From assembly GCF_013131805.1 (NCBI RefSeq), contig NZ_JABJRC010000005.1, forward strand, positions 477,256-541,255: 64,000 nt of DNA, read 5' to 3'. The DNA comes from Kribbella sandramycini. Lineage in GTDB: Bacteria; Actinomycetota; Actinomycetes; Propionibacteriales; Kribbellaceae. Of the stretch, positions 44,127 through 51,674 are shown piece by piece. The notes beneath the pieces are model-generated. The model saw only the letters and a list, made by a program, of their open reading frames with translations, was not told where the DNA came from and did not search any database. The position numbers were made by a program, and so were the translations under genes. Within the stretch, counting starts at the first letter, position 1. Every line of letters begins with the position of its first letter.

Positions 44127-44218
44127 CCGTCACCTGATCGTTGAGGTTTCGGCGTACCGCGTTCGGGGTCTCGCCCGTTGGATGCGGTAGCGTCCGGTAT
44201 CCCCGAAGAAGGAATGGC

Positions 44219-44947
44219 ATGGGTGAGCTAGCCAAGATCGTGATCGTCGTACCGACCTACAACGAGCGGGAGAACCTGCCCGTACTGGCCGGGCTGCTGT
44301 CCGACCTGAACCTGCCCGGGCTGGAGCTGCTCGTCGTCGACGACAACTCCCCCGACGGCACAGGCGACGTGGCCGACGAGCTCGCGAAGGAGTCGCCGGA
44401 AAAGGTCGGCGTCCTGCACCGCACCACCAAGGACGGCCTCGGCCGCGCCTACATCGCCGGGATCACCCGCGCGCTGGACGAAGGCGCCGACATCGTCATC
44501 CAGATGGATGCCGACCTGTCGCACCCGTCCTCGGTGATCCCCGTCATGGTCGAGACCCTGCGCACCACCGACGCCGGCGTCGTGATCGGCTCCCGGTACG
44601 TCGAGGGCGGTTCGGCCGCGGCCGAATGGGGCTGGCACCGGCGCGCGCTGTCGGCGTTCGCGAACTTCTACGTGAACGCGATCCTGCGCCTGCACGTGAA
44701 GGACGCCACCGCCGGCTTCAAGGCCTGGAAGGCCGACACCCTGCGCTGGATCGACATCGCCTCGATCGAGAGCAACGGCTACTCGTTCCAGGTCGAGATG
44801 AACTACCGCACGGTCAAACGCGGCCTGCGGATCGCCGAGGTGCCGATCCACTTCGAGGAGCGCACCGAGGGCGTCTCGAAGATGAGCCTCCGCGTCCAGC
44901 TCGAGTCGGCCCTGATGCCCTGGAAGCTGCTCTTCAACCGCTCCTGA
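44219..44947 (+). CDS. ppm1: Polyprenol monophosphomannose synthase
   Basis: 242 residues: VIVVPTYNERENLP, LLVVDDNSPDGTG, IVIQMDADLSHP (DxD), GSRYVEGG, KDATAGFKAWK, SYSFQVEMNYR-type NGYSFQVEMN and FEERTEGVSKMS. It makes polyprenyl-phosphate-mannose for lipoglycan and protein mannosylation at the membrane. Ppm1-type catalytic domain without the Lnt fusion. Start ATG 44219 follows GAAGAAGG. Confidence 0.92.
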   Translation: MGELAKIVIVVPTYNERENLPVLAGLLSDLNLPGLELLVVDDNSPDGTGDVADELAKESPEKVGVLHRTTKDGLGRAYIAGITRALDEGADIVIQMDADLSHPSSVIPVMVETLRTTDAGVVIGSRYVEGGSAAAEWGWHRRALSAFANFYVNAILRLHVKDATAGFKAWKADTLRWIDIASIESNGYSFQVEMNYRTVKRGLRIAEVPIHFEERTEGVSKMSLRVQLESALMPWKLLFNRS

Positions 44948-44961
44948 GCCCCGCCGCACCC

Positions 44962-44992
44962 ACCGCCGTACCGGCTCTCGCCGGACGGCGGT
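44962..44992. terminator. Hairpin terminator after ppm1 (bidirectional)
   Basis: ACCGCCGT ... ACGGCGGT stem with an inner CCGG/CCGG pairing and TTT after the right arm, between convergent ppm1 and the zincin gene. Confidence 0.6.
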
Positions 44993-45008
44993 TTCGGCCT
45001 GCCCCGGG

Positions 45009-45359
45009 TTACCCGTACCCGAGCTCGTGCAGCCGGTCGTCGTCGATCCCGAAGTGGTGCGCGATCTCGTGCACCACCGTGATGTTCACCTCATCCACGA
45101 CATCCTCGACCGTCTCGCAGATCCGCAACGTCGGATTCCGGTAGATCGTGATCCGATCCGGCAGCACCCCGCCGTAGTAGTGCCCCCGCTCCGTCAACGG
45201 AATCCCCTCGTAGATCCCGAGCAACTCCGGATCCCCCGCCGGCGGCTCGTCCTCCACAAAGATCGCCACATTGTCGATCAACGCCGCCAACTCCCCCGGC
45301 ACCTCGTCCAGCGCCTCCGCCACCAGCACCTCGAAGTCCGCCCGAGTCATCTCCATCAC
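45009..45359 (-). CDS. Minimal zincin-like metallopeptidase family protein
   Basis: 116 residues. ADFEVLVAEALDEVPGELAAL, GIYEGIPLTERG and the zinc motif VVHEIAHHFGIDDDRLHELGY (HExxH with a third His/Asp) match the short DUF1025-type metallopeptidase family widespread in actinobacteria. Role unknown. Confidence 0.9.
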   Translation of the reverse strand: MMEMTRADFEVLVAEALDEVPGELAALIDNVAIFVEDEPPAGDPELLGIYEGIPLTERGHYYGGVLPDRITIYRNPTLRICETVEDVVDEVNITVVHEIAHHFGIDDDRLHELGYG

Positions 45360-45386
45360 ACCCCCAGCCTAGGCAGATATCTCGTT

Positions 45387-45415
45387 TTGGACCTTGGCCA
45401 GATCTCCTCTATGCT
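45387..45415 (+). promoter_or_regulatory. tRNA-cluster promoter TTGGAC-N17-TATGCT
   Basis: Good -35 (45387-45392) and -10 (45410-45415) hexamers with 17-bp spacing, 38 bp upstream of tRNA-Glu. Confidence 0.6.
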
Positions 45416-45453
45416 TCTGGCTGTCCCTGGAGCTTCGGCTCCCGCGGGTCCCA

Positions 45454-45526
45454 GTCCCCATCGTCTAGTGGCCTAGGACGCTGCCCTTTCAAGGCGGTAA
45501 CGCGGGTTCGAATCCCGTTGGGGATA
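45454..45526 (+). tRNA. tRNA-Glu (UUC)
   Basis: 73 nt cloverleaf: acceptor GTCCCCA/TGGGGAT, anticodon loop CTTTCAA (TTC), T-loop GGTTCGAATCC. No encoded CCA. Confidence 0.95.
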
Positions 45527-45585
45527 CGGTCGAAAGACCAGTGTCAGAACCACCTCGAAGATGCTGTAAGATCATCGAGTCATCT

Positions 45586-45662
45586 GGCCCAGTAGCGCAG
45601 TTGGTTAGCGTGCCGCCCTGTCACGGCGGAGGTCGCGGGTTCGAGTCCCGTCTGGGTCGCCA
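45586..45662 (+). tRNA. tRNA-Asp (GUC)
   Basis: Acceptor GGCCCAG/CTGGGTC, anticodon loop CTGTCAC (GTC), T-loop GGTTCGAGTCC, encoded CCA at 45660-45662. Confidence 0.95.
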
Positions 45663-45668
45663 GGAGAA

Positions 45669-45693
45669 GGCGGCGGTGCACAACACCGCCGCC
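45669..45693 (+). terminator. Hairpin between tRNA-Asp and tRNA-Phe
   Basis: GGCGGCGGTG-cacaa-CACCGCCGCC 10-bp stem followed by ATCCTTTTCT; a terminator or processing hairpin after tRNA-Asp. Confidence 0.5.
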
Positions 45694-45706
45694 ATCCTTT
45701 TCTCCC

Positions 45707-45782
45707 GGTCAGGTAGCTCAGCTGGTAGAGCGTCCGCCTGAAAAGCGGAAGGTCGGCGGTTCGAGACCGCCCCTGACCACCA
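45707..45782 (+). tRNA. tRNA-Phe (GAA), AICE integration target
   Basis: Intact cloverleaf: acceptor GGTCAGG/CCTGACC, anticodon loop CTGAAAA (GAA), T-loop GGTTCGAGACC, CCA at 45780-45782. Its 3' half (from 45738) is repeated at 61406-61452, marking element insertion; the integrase-proximal copy keeps the gene functional. Confidence 0.95.
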
Positions 45783-45784
45783 CA
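45738..45784 (+). repeat. attL, 47-bp direct repeat
   Basis: Perfect 47-bp repeat with 61406-61452, starting in the tRNA-Phe anticodon loop and ending 2 bp past CCA. The integrase stop codon lies 70 bp inside. Confidence 0.95.
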
Positions 45785-45831
45785 AATTGAGCGTGATTCT
45801 CAGTCTGAGATCCGCCGAACCTCCCGCGAGT

Positions 45832-45851
45832 ACCGCAACCAGTACCGCAAC
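45832..45851 (+). repeat. Subterminal 20-bp repeat, left copy
   Basis: ACCGCAACCAGTACCGCAAC, identical to 61301-61320 and itself containing two ACCGCAAC units 12 bp apart. Possible integrase or excisionase arm-binding site. Confidence 0.6.
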
Positions 45852-45853
45852 GC

Positions 45854-47065
45854 CTACCCGGCGACCATCTCTTCAAGCTGTTCTAGCGCCTTCCGCTGAT
45901 CCTCCAGCGACGCGTGCGCGTAAACCGCCATCGTCACCTGTACGTCGGCATGCCCCACGATCGCCTGCACGATGTGCGGCGGCACCTTGAGCCGTAGGAG
46001 CAAGGTCACACACGAGTGCCGCAGGTCGTGGAGGCGCATCTCCCCCAATCCCGCCGCGCTCCGGATCGGGTACCAAGTCCGCCGCAGGTTGTCCGGCTCA
46101 ATCGGCGTTCCGACTTCGGTAGTGAACACGTAGCCGGTTTCCACCCACTTCGCGCCGGCCAACTGCCGTTCCGTCGCCTGCTGCTTCTTGTGGCTCTCCA
46201 GCGCCTCAAGGCACGCCTTGATCAGCGGAACGATCCGTTTCGACTTCTTCGTTTTCGGCGGCACCGCCCGCAAAGCCCCATCAACTCGTTGTAGGGTCCG
46301 CCGGATTTCCAGGGTCTTCTCCACCGAATCGATGTCCTCCCACTTCAACCCAAGCAGCTCGCCGCGTCGCAGACCCATGTAGAGCGCGAGCACGTACAAC
46401 GCGTAAAGCCGTGTCGGCTTCGCCTCCTCGAGCAACAGTCGCGCCTGCTCCTCAGTCGCTCCCCTGTTCGTGTCGTACGAAGCGCCTTGCACCTGCACCA
46501 GCTTGGCCACATTGCGCTGTAGCACTTCTTCTCGGACTGCGGCTTGCAGCGCATTTCGCAGTACGGCGTGGACCTGCTCCACCAGCCGATCCGAAGGGCG
46601 ACGCTCACAGCATTGGTCGATTGCGCAGCATCGCTTCTTGTCGCCGCGTCGTTCGTCGTACCCGTGCTTGCAACAAAGGCACGTGTTCCGCAGCCGCTTC
46701 ATGAACAACCGCACGTCCGCACCCGTCAGCTTGTGCAGCTTCTTCTTGCCGAGGTCCGGGATGAGATGCACCCGCGCGACGACGTCGTACCCCTGGTAGG
46801 TCTTGGGCTTCTTCTCCGGCTTCACGATGTTGTCCAGCCAGTAGCGCAGGAACGCTGCAAGCTGCCAGTTGGTCGCCTCCGCTGGGATTCCCTGGTCAGA
46901 ATCCGTCTGCATCTTGCGGAGCTTCTGAACCACCACATCGCGGTCCTTGGACGACACCTCTTTCCGAGCGGTCGTCCCGTCGGCCTGTAAGACGTAGGCC
47001 GCGCCAAACCACCGATCCTTGCTCTCGCGGTAGTAGATCGAACCATCGCCGTTTGCGGCCTTCAT
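45854..47065 (-). CDS. int: Tyrosine recombinase (integrase) of the AICE
   Basis: 403 residues from ATG 47065, which overlaps the xis stop (ATGA). N-terminal arm-binding domain (GDGSIYYRESKDRWFGAAY), SAM-like core-binding domain, then the catalytic domain: Arg in YMGLRRGELLGL (~230), HDLRHS (~343, HxxR) and Tyr in MAVYAH (~382). A Cys-rich insertion (CLCCKHG, RCCAIDQCC) is typical of actinobacterial AICE integrases and may bind zinc. It catalyses site-specific recombination between tRNA-Phe attB and element attP. Confidence 0.95.
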   Translation of the reverse strand: MKAANGDGSIYYRESKDRWFGAAYVLQADGTTARKEVSSKDRDVVVQKLRKMQTDSDQGIPAEATNWQLAAFLRYWLDNIVKPEKKPKTYQGYDVVARVHLIPDLGKKKLHKLTGADVRLFMKRLRNTCLCCKHGYDERRGDKKRCCAIDQCCERRPSDRLVEQVHAVLRNALQAAVREEVLQRNVAKLVQVQGASYDTNRGATEEQARLLLEEAKPTRLYALYVLALYMGLRRGELLGLKWEDIDSVEKTLEIRRTLQRVDGALRAVPPKTKKSKRIVPLIKACLEALESHKKQQATERQLAGAKWVETGYVFTTEVGTPIEPDNLRRTWYPIRSAAGLGEMRLHDLRHSCVTLLLRLKVPPHIVQAIVGHADVQVTMAVYAHASLEDQRKALEQLEEMVAG

Positions 47066-47304
47066 GCTGCGGTCTCCTCTTCCAGAAGTTGAATGGCTTC
47101 CTCCAGTGCCGAGACCCGCACCAACCGGCGTGCGCCGATCTTCACGGTCTTGAGCTTCCGGCTCCGGATCAGGTCGTAGAGAGTCGAGCGGTGGATTCCC
47201 AGCCGAGCGGCGGCATCCTCGGTCGTGATCAACAGCCGGTCCGCGTCGGCAATCTGGATCGTCGTCATGGCGCGTGAAGCTCCGTTCTGGTCGGCCGTGC
47301 TCAT
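47062..47304 (-). CDS. xis: Excisionase / AlpA-like MerR-type DNA-binding protein
   Basis: 80 residues: LLITTEDAAARLGIHRSTLYDLIRSRKLKTVKIGARRLVRVSALEEAI, the helix-turn-helix of the excisionase/AlpA domain. Starts overlap: 47304 overlaps the DUF3631 stop, and the stop overlaps int. An alternative internal ATG at 47268 exists. Likely directs the integrase toward excision. Confidence 0.9.
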   Translation of the reverse strand: MSTADQNGASRAMTTIQIADADRLLITTEDAAARLGIHRSTLYDLIRSRKLKTVKIGARRLVRVSALEEAIQLLEEETAA

Positions 47305-48608
47305 GCGGTCTCGCGGTTGGTATCGCCGTCGAAGAGGTCAGGAACGGCCCTTGGTCTCCAAGCCGTCCCAGCCGTCCCAGCCGTTGCATCGCAGGTCAGC
47401 CCCGGGACGGCTTGGGGCGTTGGGACGGCTTGAGCCGTCCCACTGGGGGAAGCCGTCCCCGGCGTGACCTGGGCACGGACGCCTGGGACGGCTGGGACGC
47501 CTTCCTCACCAGGTGCCGTTGTGGGCTGTGGGCAGTAGCGGCTCCACGCATCGGCGAAGTCGCTGCGGGTATAGCCCTTCGCCTGGCCGGTGGTGAACCG
47601 GATGTTGCTGGATCGGATCTCGAAGTCCCGCAGCAGGTTGCCCAGCTTCATCGCGCTCAGCCCGTTCACGCCGTAGGTCGCCCAGGGCGCTTCGCTGTCG
47701 CCCTTGAGCCGTACCAGGAGTTCAGCGGTGGGCAAGGCGTCGGCGTCCTGGAACGCGGTCCGGCAGTCACTCAGGAGCCGGGTGTGCAATGAGGCTTCGT
47801 CGCCCGCGTCGCGATCGCTCGTGAGCGCTACAGCGGCCTTCCTCGCGGCCCGCGGCCACTGTCCACCCGCTAGGTCGGCAACAGCGACCATCGGCTCCCA
47901 CGTGTCGGCTGCACGGTCTTCCACCGGCATGTCCGGCGTCGCCTCGGTCAGCTCATCCATGTGAGCTTTGAGCCACCGGTTCAGCTCGTCGCGCAGCACG
48001 TCCAGGTCAGGACCGTCGCGCCGTACCCGATACGGCTGCACCGACTCGCCAGGCGCACGCCGCCGCATCCGGATCACGGCCGCTCGATCCTCGATCGTGT
48101 CCGGCATGACCCCGATGCCGGCAAGGGCCGCCATGGCGAACGTCTGGAGATGATCGACGTCATCACGAGCCGCGCTGTAGCGGATCGTGTGGCGCCCACG
48201 CTGGTGCCCGGCGTTCAGCAGTCCGCGCAGATCTTCGTTGTCGCCTGCCTTGGCTCCGAAAATCGTGTCGGCCTCATCGATCAGCAACGTGGGCGGGTCG
48301 CTGGGCTTCTTCGAGATCGACCGGTAGACCGCCGACGGCGACGCGTTGGTGGTCATCAGCGGTCGATGACACATGCCCTCGATCATGTCCAGCAGCCGCG
48401 ACTTTCCGCACCGCTTCTCCGGTGCCCGGATCACGAGTCGCGGCGCGCAGTTCCAGGCCGGTACGGCGTGCGTGGCGGCGATCCACAGCACCACCGCGGT
48501 CAGCGCCGAGGTGCTGGGCAGGATGACGTACCGGGTGATGGTACGGGCTACGTCGTCCAGCAGTTCGGCACCGTCGACCGGTTCGAGTGCGTCGTCTGGG
48601 GTGGTCAT
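47301..48608 (-). CDS. DUF3631 helicase/ATPase-like replication protein
   Basis: 435 residues. P-loop-like APEKRCGKSRLLD (~66-78), Walker B LLIDEADTIF (~111) and DUF3631 pattern LLNAGHQRGRHTIRY, GVMPDTIEDRAAVIRMRRR. Paired with the prim-pol gene (ATGA), as in AICEs that replicate through a prim-pol/helicase module rather than a rolling-circle RepSA. The last ~60 residues are low-complexity (GTA/AVP-rich) and coincide with DNA repeats of GCCGTCCC. Confidence 0.82.
   Translation of the reverse strand: MTTPDDALEPVDGAELLDDVARTITRYVILPSTSALTAVVLWIAATHAVPAWNCAPRLVIRAPEKRCGKSRLLDMIEGMCHRPLMTTNASPSAVYRSISKKPSDPPTLLIDEADTIFGAKAGDNEDLRGLLNAGHQRGRHTIRYSAARDDVDHLQTFAMAALAGIGVMPDTIEDRAAVIRMRRRAPGESVQPYRVRRDGPDLDVLRDELNRWLKAHMDELTEATPDMPVEDRAADTWEPMVAVADLAGGQWPRAARKAAVALTSDRDAGDEASLHTRLLSDCRTAFQDADALPTAELLVRLKGDSEAPWATYGVNGLSAMKLGNLLRDFEIRSSNIRFTTGQAKGYTRSDFADAWSRYCPQPTTAPGEEGVPAVPGVRAQVTPGTASPSGTAQAVPTPQAVPGLTCDATAGTAGTAWRPRAVPDLFDGDTNRETA
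47362..47501. repeat. GCCGTCCC/GGGACGGC repeat cluster, candidate origin iterons
   Basis: Four GCCGTCCC (47362, 47371, 47434, 47452) and three GGGACGGC (47404, 47422, 47485) plus a variant at 47494, within 140 bp at the 3' end of the DUF3631 gene. Confidence 0.55.
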
Positions 48609-49477
48609 GCGGCGATCCCTTCGTCACGGAAGCCACCGGTGATGGCGGCTGCGATGTCGCGGGCGGTCTGTTCGGCTTCCTCGCCGACAGCGGTCAGTAC
48701 GGCGACGGCATCGGCCTGGTCGATGGCACCGGCTAGCACCATCCGCGCGATGCCTCTGGAAGCGCCGTACAGCGTCGTTCGGCGTCTGCCCTCGGGCGCG
48801 TTGCGTACCGCGTTGAGGTGCGAGGTGAGCAGTCGTTGCGGGTGGGAGATGCCCTTCCCGCTGCGGGTCGGTGCATCGGGTCGCACGCCGGTTGATTTGG
48901 CCGGCGCGGGGGGCTGGCATGCGGCGATCAGCGGCGGGGGCATCTCCACGGGCTCCCCCGAGTCGGCCGCCCAGACGTACGGGCGGCGGGTGCGGTGGTG
49001 GACCGACGGCGGGAGTACGACGTATCCGCCGTCGGCTTTGATGTCGATCCCGGGCCGGTTCGGCATCGGCCGCGACACAATCTCGTGGCCAGGGTGGCAG
49101 TAGTAGAGGTGATGCCCGAATGACCCGGTCAGGACCCACAGCGTGCGCGGCACCAGCTGGCAGCGCACGAGCTCGGCGAGGCTGTCCGCTCCCCCGTGGG
49201 CCGGATCCACATCGACCACCACGAGCCCAGAACCCGCGCCGGTGCGTACGGCGAGCTGTCCGCCCGGTACAGCGTTCACGATCGCTGCGACGCGGTCGGG
49301 GTCGGTGCTGGCGGCGTAGAACCCGTGGCAGGTCAGGTGCCCGCAGGTCGCCGGGTCGTGCGCGCCCTGCGGGCAGTCGTCGCAGTTGGCAACCGGCCGC
49401 TTGGACCGACCGAGCATGAATACCGGCCAGCCGCGACCGGTCGCGTCGAGCGCGGCAGCCATCATCGGCGTGATCAT
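48605..49477 (-). CDS. Bifunctional DNA primase/polymerase (prim-pol) replication protein
   Basis: 290 residues from ATG 49477 (ATGA overlap with the upstream lipoprotein gene). A small Zn-like cluster (CDDC, CGHLTCHGF) precedes the prim-pol catalytic DxD in LVVVDVDPAHGG (~90) and the SFGHHLYY His motif; VVLPPSVH follows. Prim-pol enzymes prime and extend DNA and with DUF3631 would support replicative maintenance of the excised element. A helical C-terminus resembles PriCT-like domains. Confidence 0.85.
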   Translation of the reverse strand: MITPMMAAALDATGRGWPVFMLGRSKRPVANCDDCPQGAHDPATCGHLTCHGFYAASTDPDRVAAIVNAVPGGQLAVRTGAGSGLVVVDVDPAHGGADSLAELVRCQLVPRTLWVLTGSFGHHLYYCHPGHEIVSRPMPNRPGIDIKADGGYVVLPPSVHHRTRRPYVWAADSGEPVEMPPPLIAACQPPAPAKSTGVRPDAPTRSGKGISHPQRLLTSHLNAVRNAPEGRRRTTLYGASRGIARMVLAGAIDQADAVAVLTAVGEEAEQTARDIAAAITGGFRDEGIAA

Positions 49478-49719
49478 TCGCCGCTCCAAATGTCACCTTT
49501 GCCGACCTTGCGCCACTTGGCGCGGGAGGTGCAGAACGTGTGCGTCTCGCCAGCGCTGTCGCGGATCTTGATCCACCAGCACGGCTCGTACTGGGGCTTG
49601 CCGTTCACGATCTTCTGGCGGGTGCGCTGGTCCTTGTCCACGACCGTTCCGGTCGGCCCGCACGCCGTGGCCGTTGCCACGACAAGTGCGGCGAGGGCAG
49701 TGGTGATGAGTCGGTTCAT
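49474..49719 (-). CDS. Small putative lipoprotein of the AICE
   Basis: 81 residues from ATG 49719 with GGAGG at 49727-49731. Signal peptide ending ATATAC, a probable but non-canonical lipobox; mature part has CWWIKIRDS and TFCTSRAKW. Overlaps prim-pol. Surface or exclusion roles are possible; no evidence. Confidence 0.65.
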   Translation of the reverse strand: MNRLITTALAALVVATATACGPTGTVVDKDQRTRQKIVNGKPQYEPCWWIKIRDSAGETHTFCTSRAKWRKVGKGDIWSGE

Positions 49720-49741
49720 CAGGGTTCCTCCTCGAGCAGGG

Positions 49742-50164
49742 TTAGGCAGCGGTCGGGTAGCTGGCGGCGTCCATGCAGTCGATGCAGCGGCCGTCAGAGG
49801 TGGGAATGCAGTAGGTCTGTTCCTGGTGGCACCGCCCACAGGTGCGGCGAGCGGCCATGGCCTTATCCAGGGCGTTGAGCTGAGCCGGCGAGGCTGTCCG
49901 GGACGGCTTGGCCAAGTCGAGCCGGTACAGCCACGCCCAGCGCTTGCCGTTGCGCCACACCAACAGCGCGTACGGCTCCTGCCCGCCCGGACACATCCGC
50001 ATCGCCCGGAGCTGTCGCCGAGTGGCGAGGCCGCCGGGTGCCCAACGGAACTTGAACACCGGCGTCCCGTGGTGATCCCACCCGAGGGCCTGTTTGCCGT
50101 TCCACAGCTCGATCCAGCGCGATCGGGCCGGGTGCAGACTCGCGCGATCCACCCCGGCGCTCAT
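49742..50164 (-). CDS. RRQRL-motif zinc-binding-like AICE protein
   Basis: 140 residues from ATG 50164 (ATGA with the methyltransferase). It contains TRRQLRAMRMCPGGQEPYALL, the RRQL signature of a family conserved in actinobacterial AICEs, and a C-terminal double CxxC (CGRCHQEQTYC, CIDCMD), a probable zinc ribbon. Function unknown. Confidence 0.75.
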   Translation of the reverse strand: MSAGVDRASLHPARSRWIELWNGKQALGWDHHGTPVFKFRWAPGGLATRRQLRAMRMCPGGQEPYALLVWRNGKRWAWLYRLDLAKPSRTASPAQLNALDKAMAARRTCGRCHQEQTYCIPTSDGRCIDCMDAASYPTAA

Positions 50165-51129
50165 GCGGTCACCGCCTCGGAGTCGACCGCGAGCAGTCGG
50201 CGCGCGATCCACTCGAACACCGGCACCGCAACGGTGTTGCCGAGCTGGGCATAGCGGAGCTTGTCGGCCTGGCCGCGAGCGTTGGAGGTCGCAGTCCAGT
50301 CGTCCGGGAACCCCTGCAGGCGCTCGCACTCCAATGGGGTGAGGCGGCGTGGTCCAGTGTCGGGTTGGACGACGTAGGTGACCATCGACGGGTCTTGCTT
50401 GTCGTTGCCGCCGTGGCTCACCAGCGAGTGCGAGTAGGCCGGTGCCCAGGTCGTCAGGCCGCCGCGCTCTCCGCCGCCGCGACTCGCTCCAGCGCTTCCC
50501 GCAGGGGCTGCGGGAGTCGCCGGCGTCGGCGGGTGGTGCGGGTGAGGATGCCCCGGCACACGGTCGGGTTCAAGGAGTACGCGGACAGGCGCGGTCCGGT
50601 CTCCAAAATGTCCGACAAGGACGAGGCGGCGTCGCCTGTGAGGTACTCCGAAACCGCGAGCGTCCAGGACCCGCCAGGCACTGTCCATCCCGAGCTCGGC
50701 CAGGTCCGCGAGCACTGTTGCGAAGTCGCGTCCGTCGTTGACGGACAGAAGGCCAGGGACGTTTTCGCCGACGAACCAACGGGGATGAAGTTCCGCCAGC
50801 AGTCGCGCGACGTGCATCCACAGTCCCGAGCGTGGGTCGTCCAGGCCCTGACGACGGCCGCGAGATGAGTTTCCTTGGCACGGCCACCCGACAGCGACGA
50901 CGGTTCGTTCGGGAACAACTCCAACTGAAATGAGGTCATCGGCGGTCACCTTCGTCAGGTCTTCGAACAACACGGTCTCGGGGAAGCGGTCGGCCAGGAC
51001 TCCCCGGGCGGCGGGGTCGATCTCGACAGCCGCAACGGTGGGGATGCCGGCGCGGTGGAACCCGAGGTCGATACCGCCGATCCCGGCGCACAGCGACACC
51101 AGGTGCAGACCGTCGGCGCGGGCGGGCAT
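50161..51129 (-). CDS. DNA (cytosine-5) methyltransferase
   Basis: 322 residues from ATG 51129 (TGATG overlap). Motif I LVSLCAGIGGIDLGFHRAG, motif IV GWPCQGNSSRG with the catalytic Cys, motif VI WFVGENVPGL, motif VIII RRRRLVLVG, and motifs IX/X ECERLQGFPDDW and YAQLGNTVAVPV. The target-recognition region is short and His/Pro/Gly-rich, so the recognition site is not predictable. No cognate restriction gene is adjacent; it probably protects or marks the element's DNA in new hosts. Confidence 0.92.
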   Translation of the reverse strand: MPARADGLHLVSLCAGIGGIDLGFHRAGIPTVAAVEIDPAARGVLADRFPETVLFEDLTKVTADDLISVGVVPERTVVAVGWPCQGNSSRGRRQGLDDPRSGLWMHVARLLAELHPRWFVGENVPGLLSVNDGRDFATVLADLAELGMDSAWRVLDARGFGVPHRRRRLVLVGHFGDRTAPVRVLLEPDRVPGHPHPHHPPTPATPAAPAGSAGASRGGGERGGLTTWAPAYSHSLVSHGGNDKQDPSMVTYVVQPDTGPRRLTPLECERLQGFPDDWTATSNARGQADKLRYAQLGNTVAVPVFEWIARRLLAVDSEAVTA

Positions 51130-51485
51130 CACTTGCCCGCCTTGCTGGTCGAGTTGGTACCCGCGCCACGGACGGCGCGCATGTGGTTGACGATGTGGCG
51201 ACCGAGCCGGACCCGCAGCCCGGAACCTTGGCACTTGCCGCAGTGGCGGTACGCGCGGCCGAACGGCGACTTGAACTTGCCCGCGCCCTTGCAGCGCCGG
51301 CACTTGCCGAACGGCCAGATCAGACAGCTCAGCAAGTACAGGCCGACAGCGATCGTCACGACGAGTAGCACGGTCGCGACCTGTCCGGCGGTGTGGAGCG
51401 TGGCGGTGAGAGTAGCGACCGTGTCGATCTGATCGCTACCGTGGGTAGCGGCGTGAGGGATAGCGGTAGCGGCGCGGGACAGCAT
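51129..51485 (-). CDS. Small membrane protein with CxxC zinc-ribbon-like motifs
   Basis: 118 residues; start ATG 51485 chosen because of GGAGG six bases upstream. One hydrophobic helix (VATVLLVVTIAVGLYLLSCLIW) then CRRCKGAGKF and CGKCQGSG, DnaJ-like CxxCxGxG pairs. Such proteins are frequent in AICE transfer operons. Function unknown. Repeats of GTAGCG extend into its first codons. Confidence 0.7.
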   Translation of the reverse strand: MLSRAATAIPHAATHGSDQIDTVATLTATLHTAGQVATVLLVVTIAVGLYLLSCLIWPFGKCRRCKGAGKFKSPFGRAYRHCGKCQGSGLRVRLGRHIVNHMRAVRGAGTNSTSKAGK

Positions 51486-51628
51486 GAGAAGCCTCCAGAG
51501 GCCGGTTTTTGGGCGTGAGGAGCCGTGGCCGCTACCCGCTACGCGGGAAAGAACGGCCTGGTCAGGTTCGGGTTGCGGGGTAGCGGGGCGGGTAGCGTTG
51601 CCGCTACCGGTAGCGTCGAGGGCGCTAC
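51412..51628. repeat. GTAGCG/CGCTAC cluster, candidate clt/TRS or iteron region
   Basis: Eleven copies in 217 bp: GTAGCG at 51412, 51445, 51466, 51580, 51592, 51610; CGCTAC at 51434, 51530, 51537, 51602, 51623. Most lie in the only sizeable gap (51486-51674) of the long leftward operon, immediately downstream of the translocase gene. Streptomyces TraB motors recognise clusters of short repeats (TRS) near tra, so this is the best clt candidate; specific recognition is unproven. Confidence 0.6.
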
Positions 51629-51674
51629 CTAGACCGCCCCGCACCCTTCATTGAGTTGGTGACTCTGCGTAGAG

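Noticed and set aside
51412..51628. CRISPR or tandem array
   Set aside because: Hexamers occur in both orientations with irregular spacing; fits protein-binding sites.
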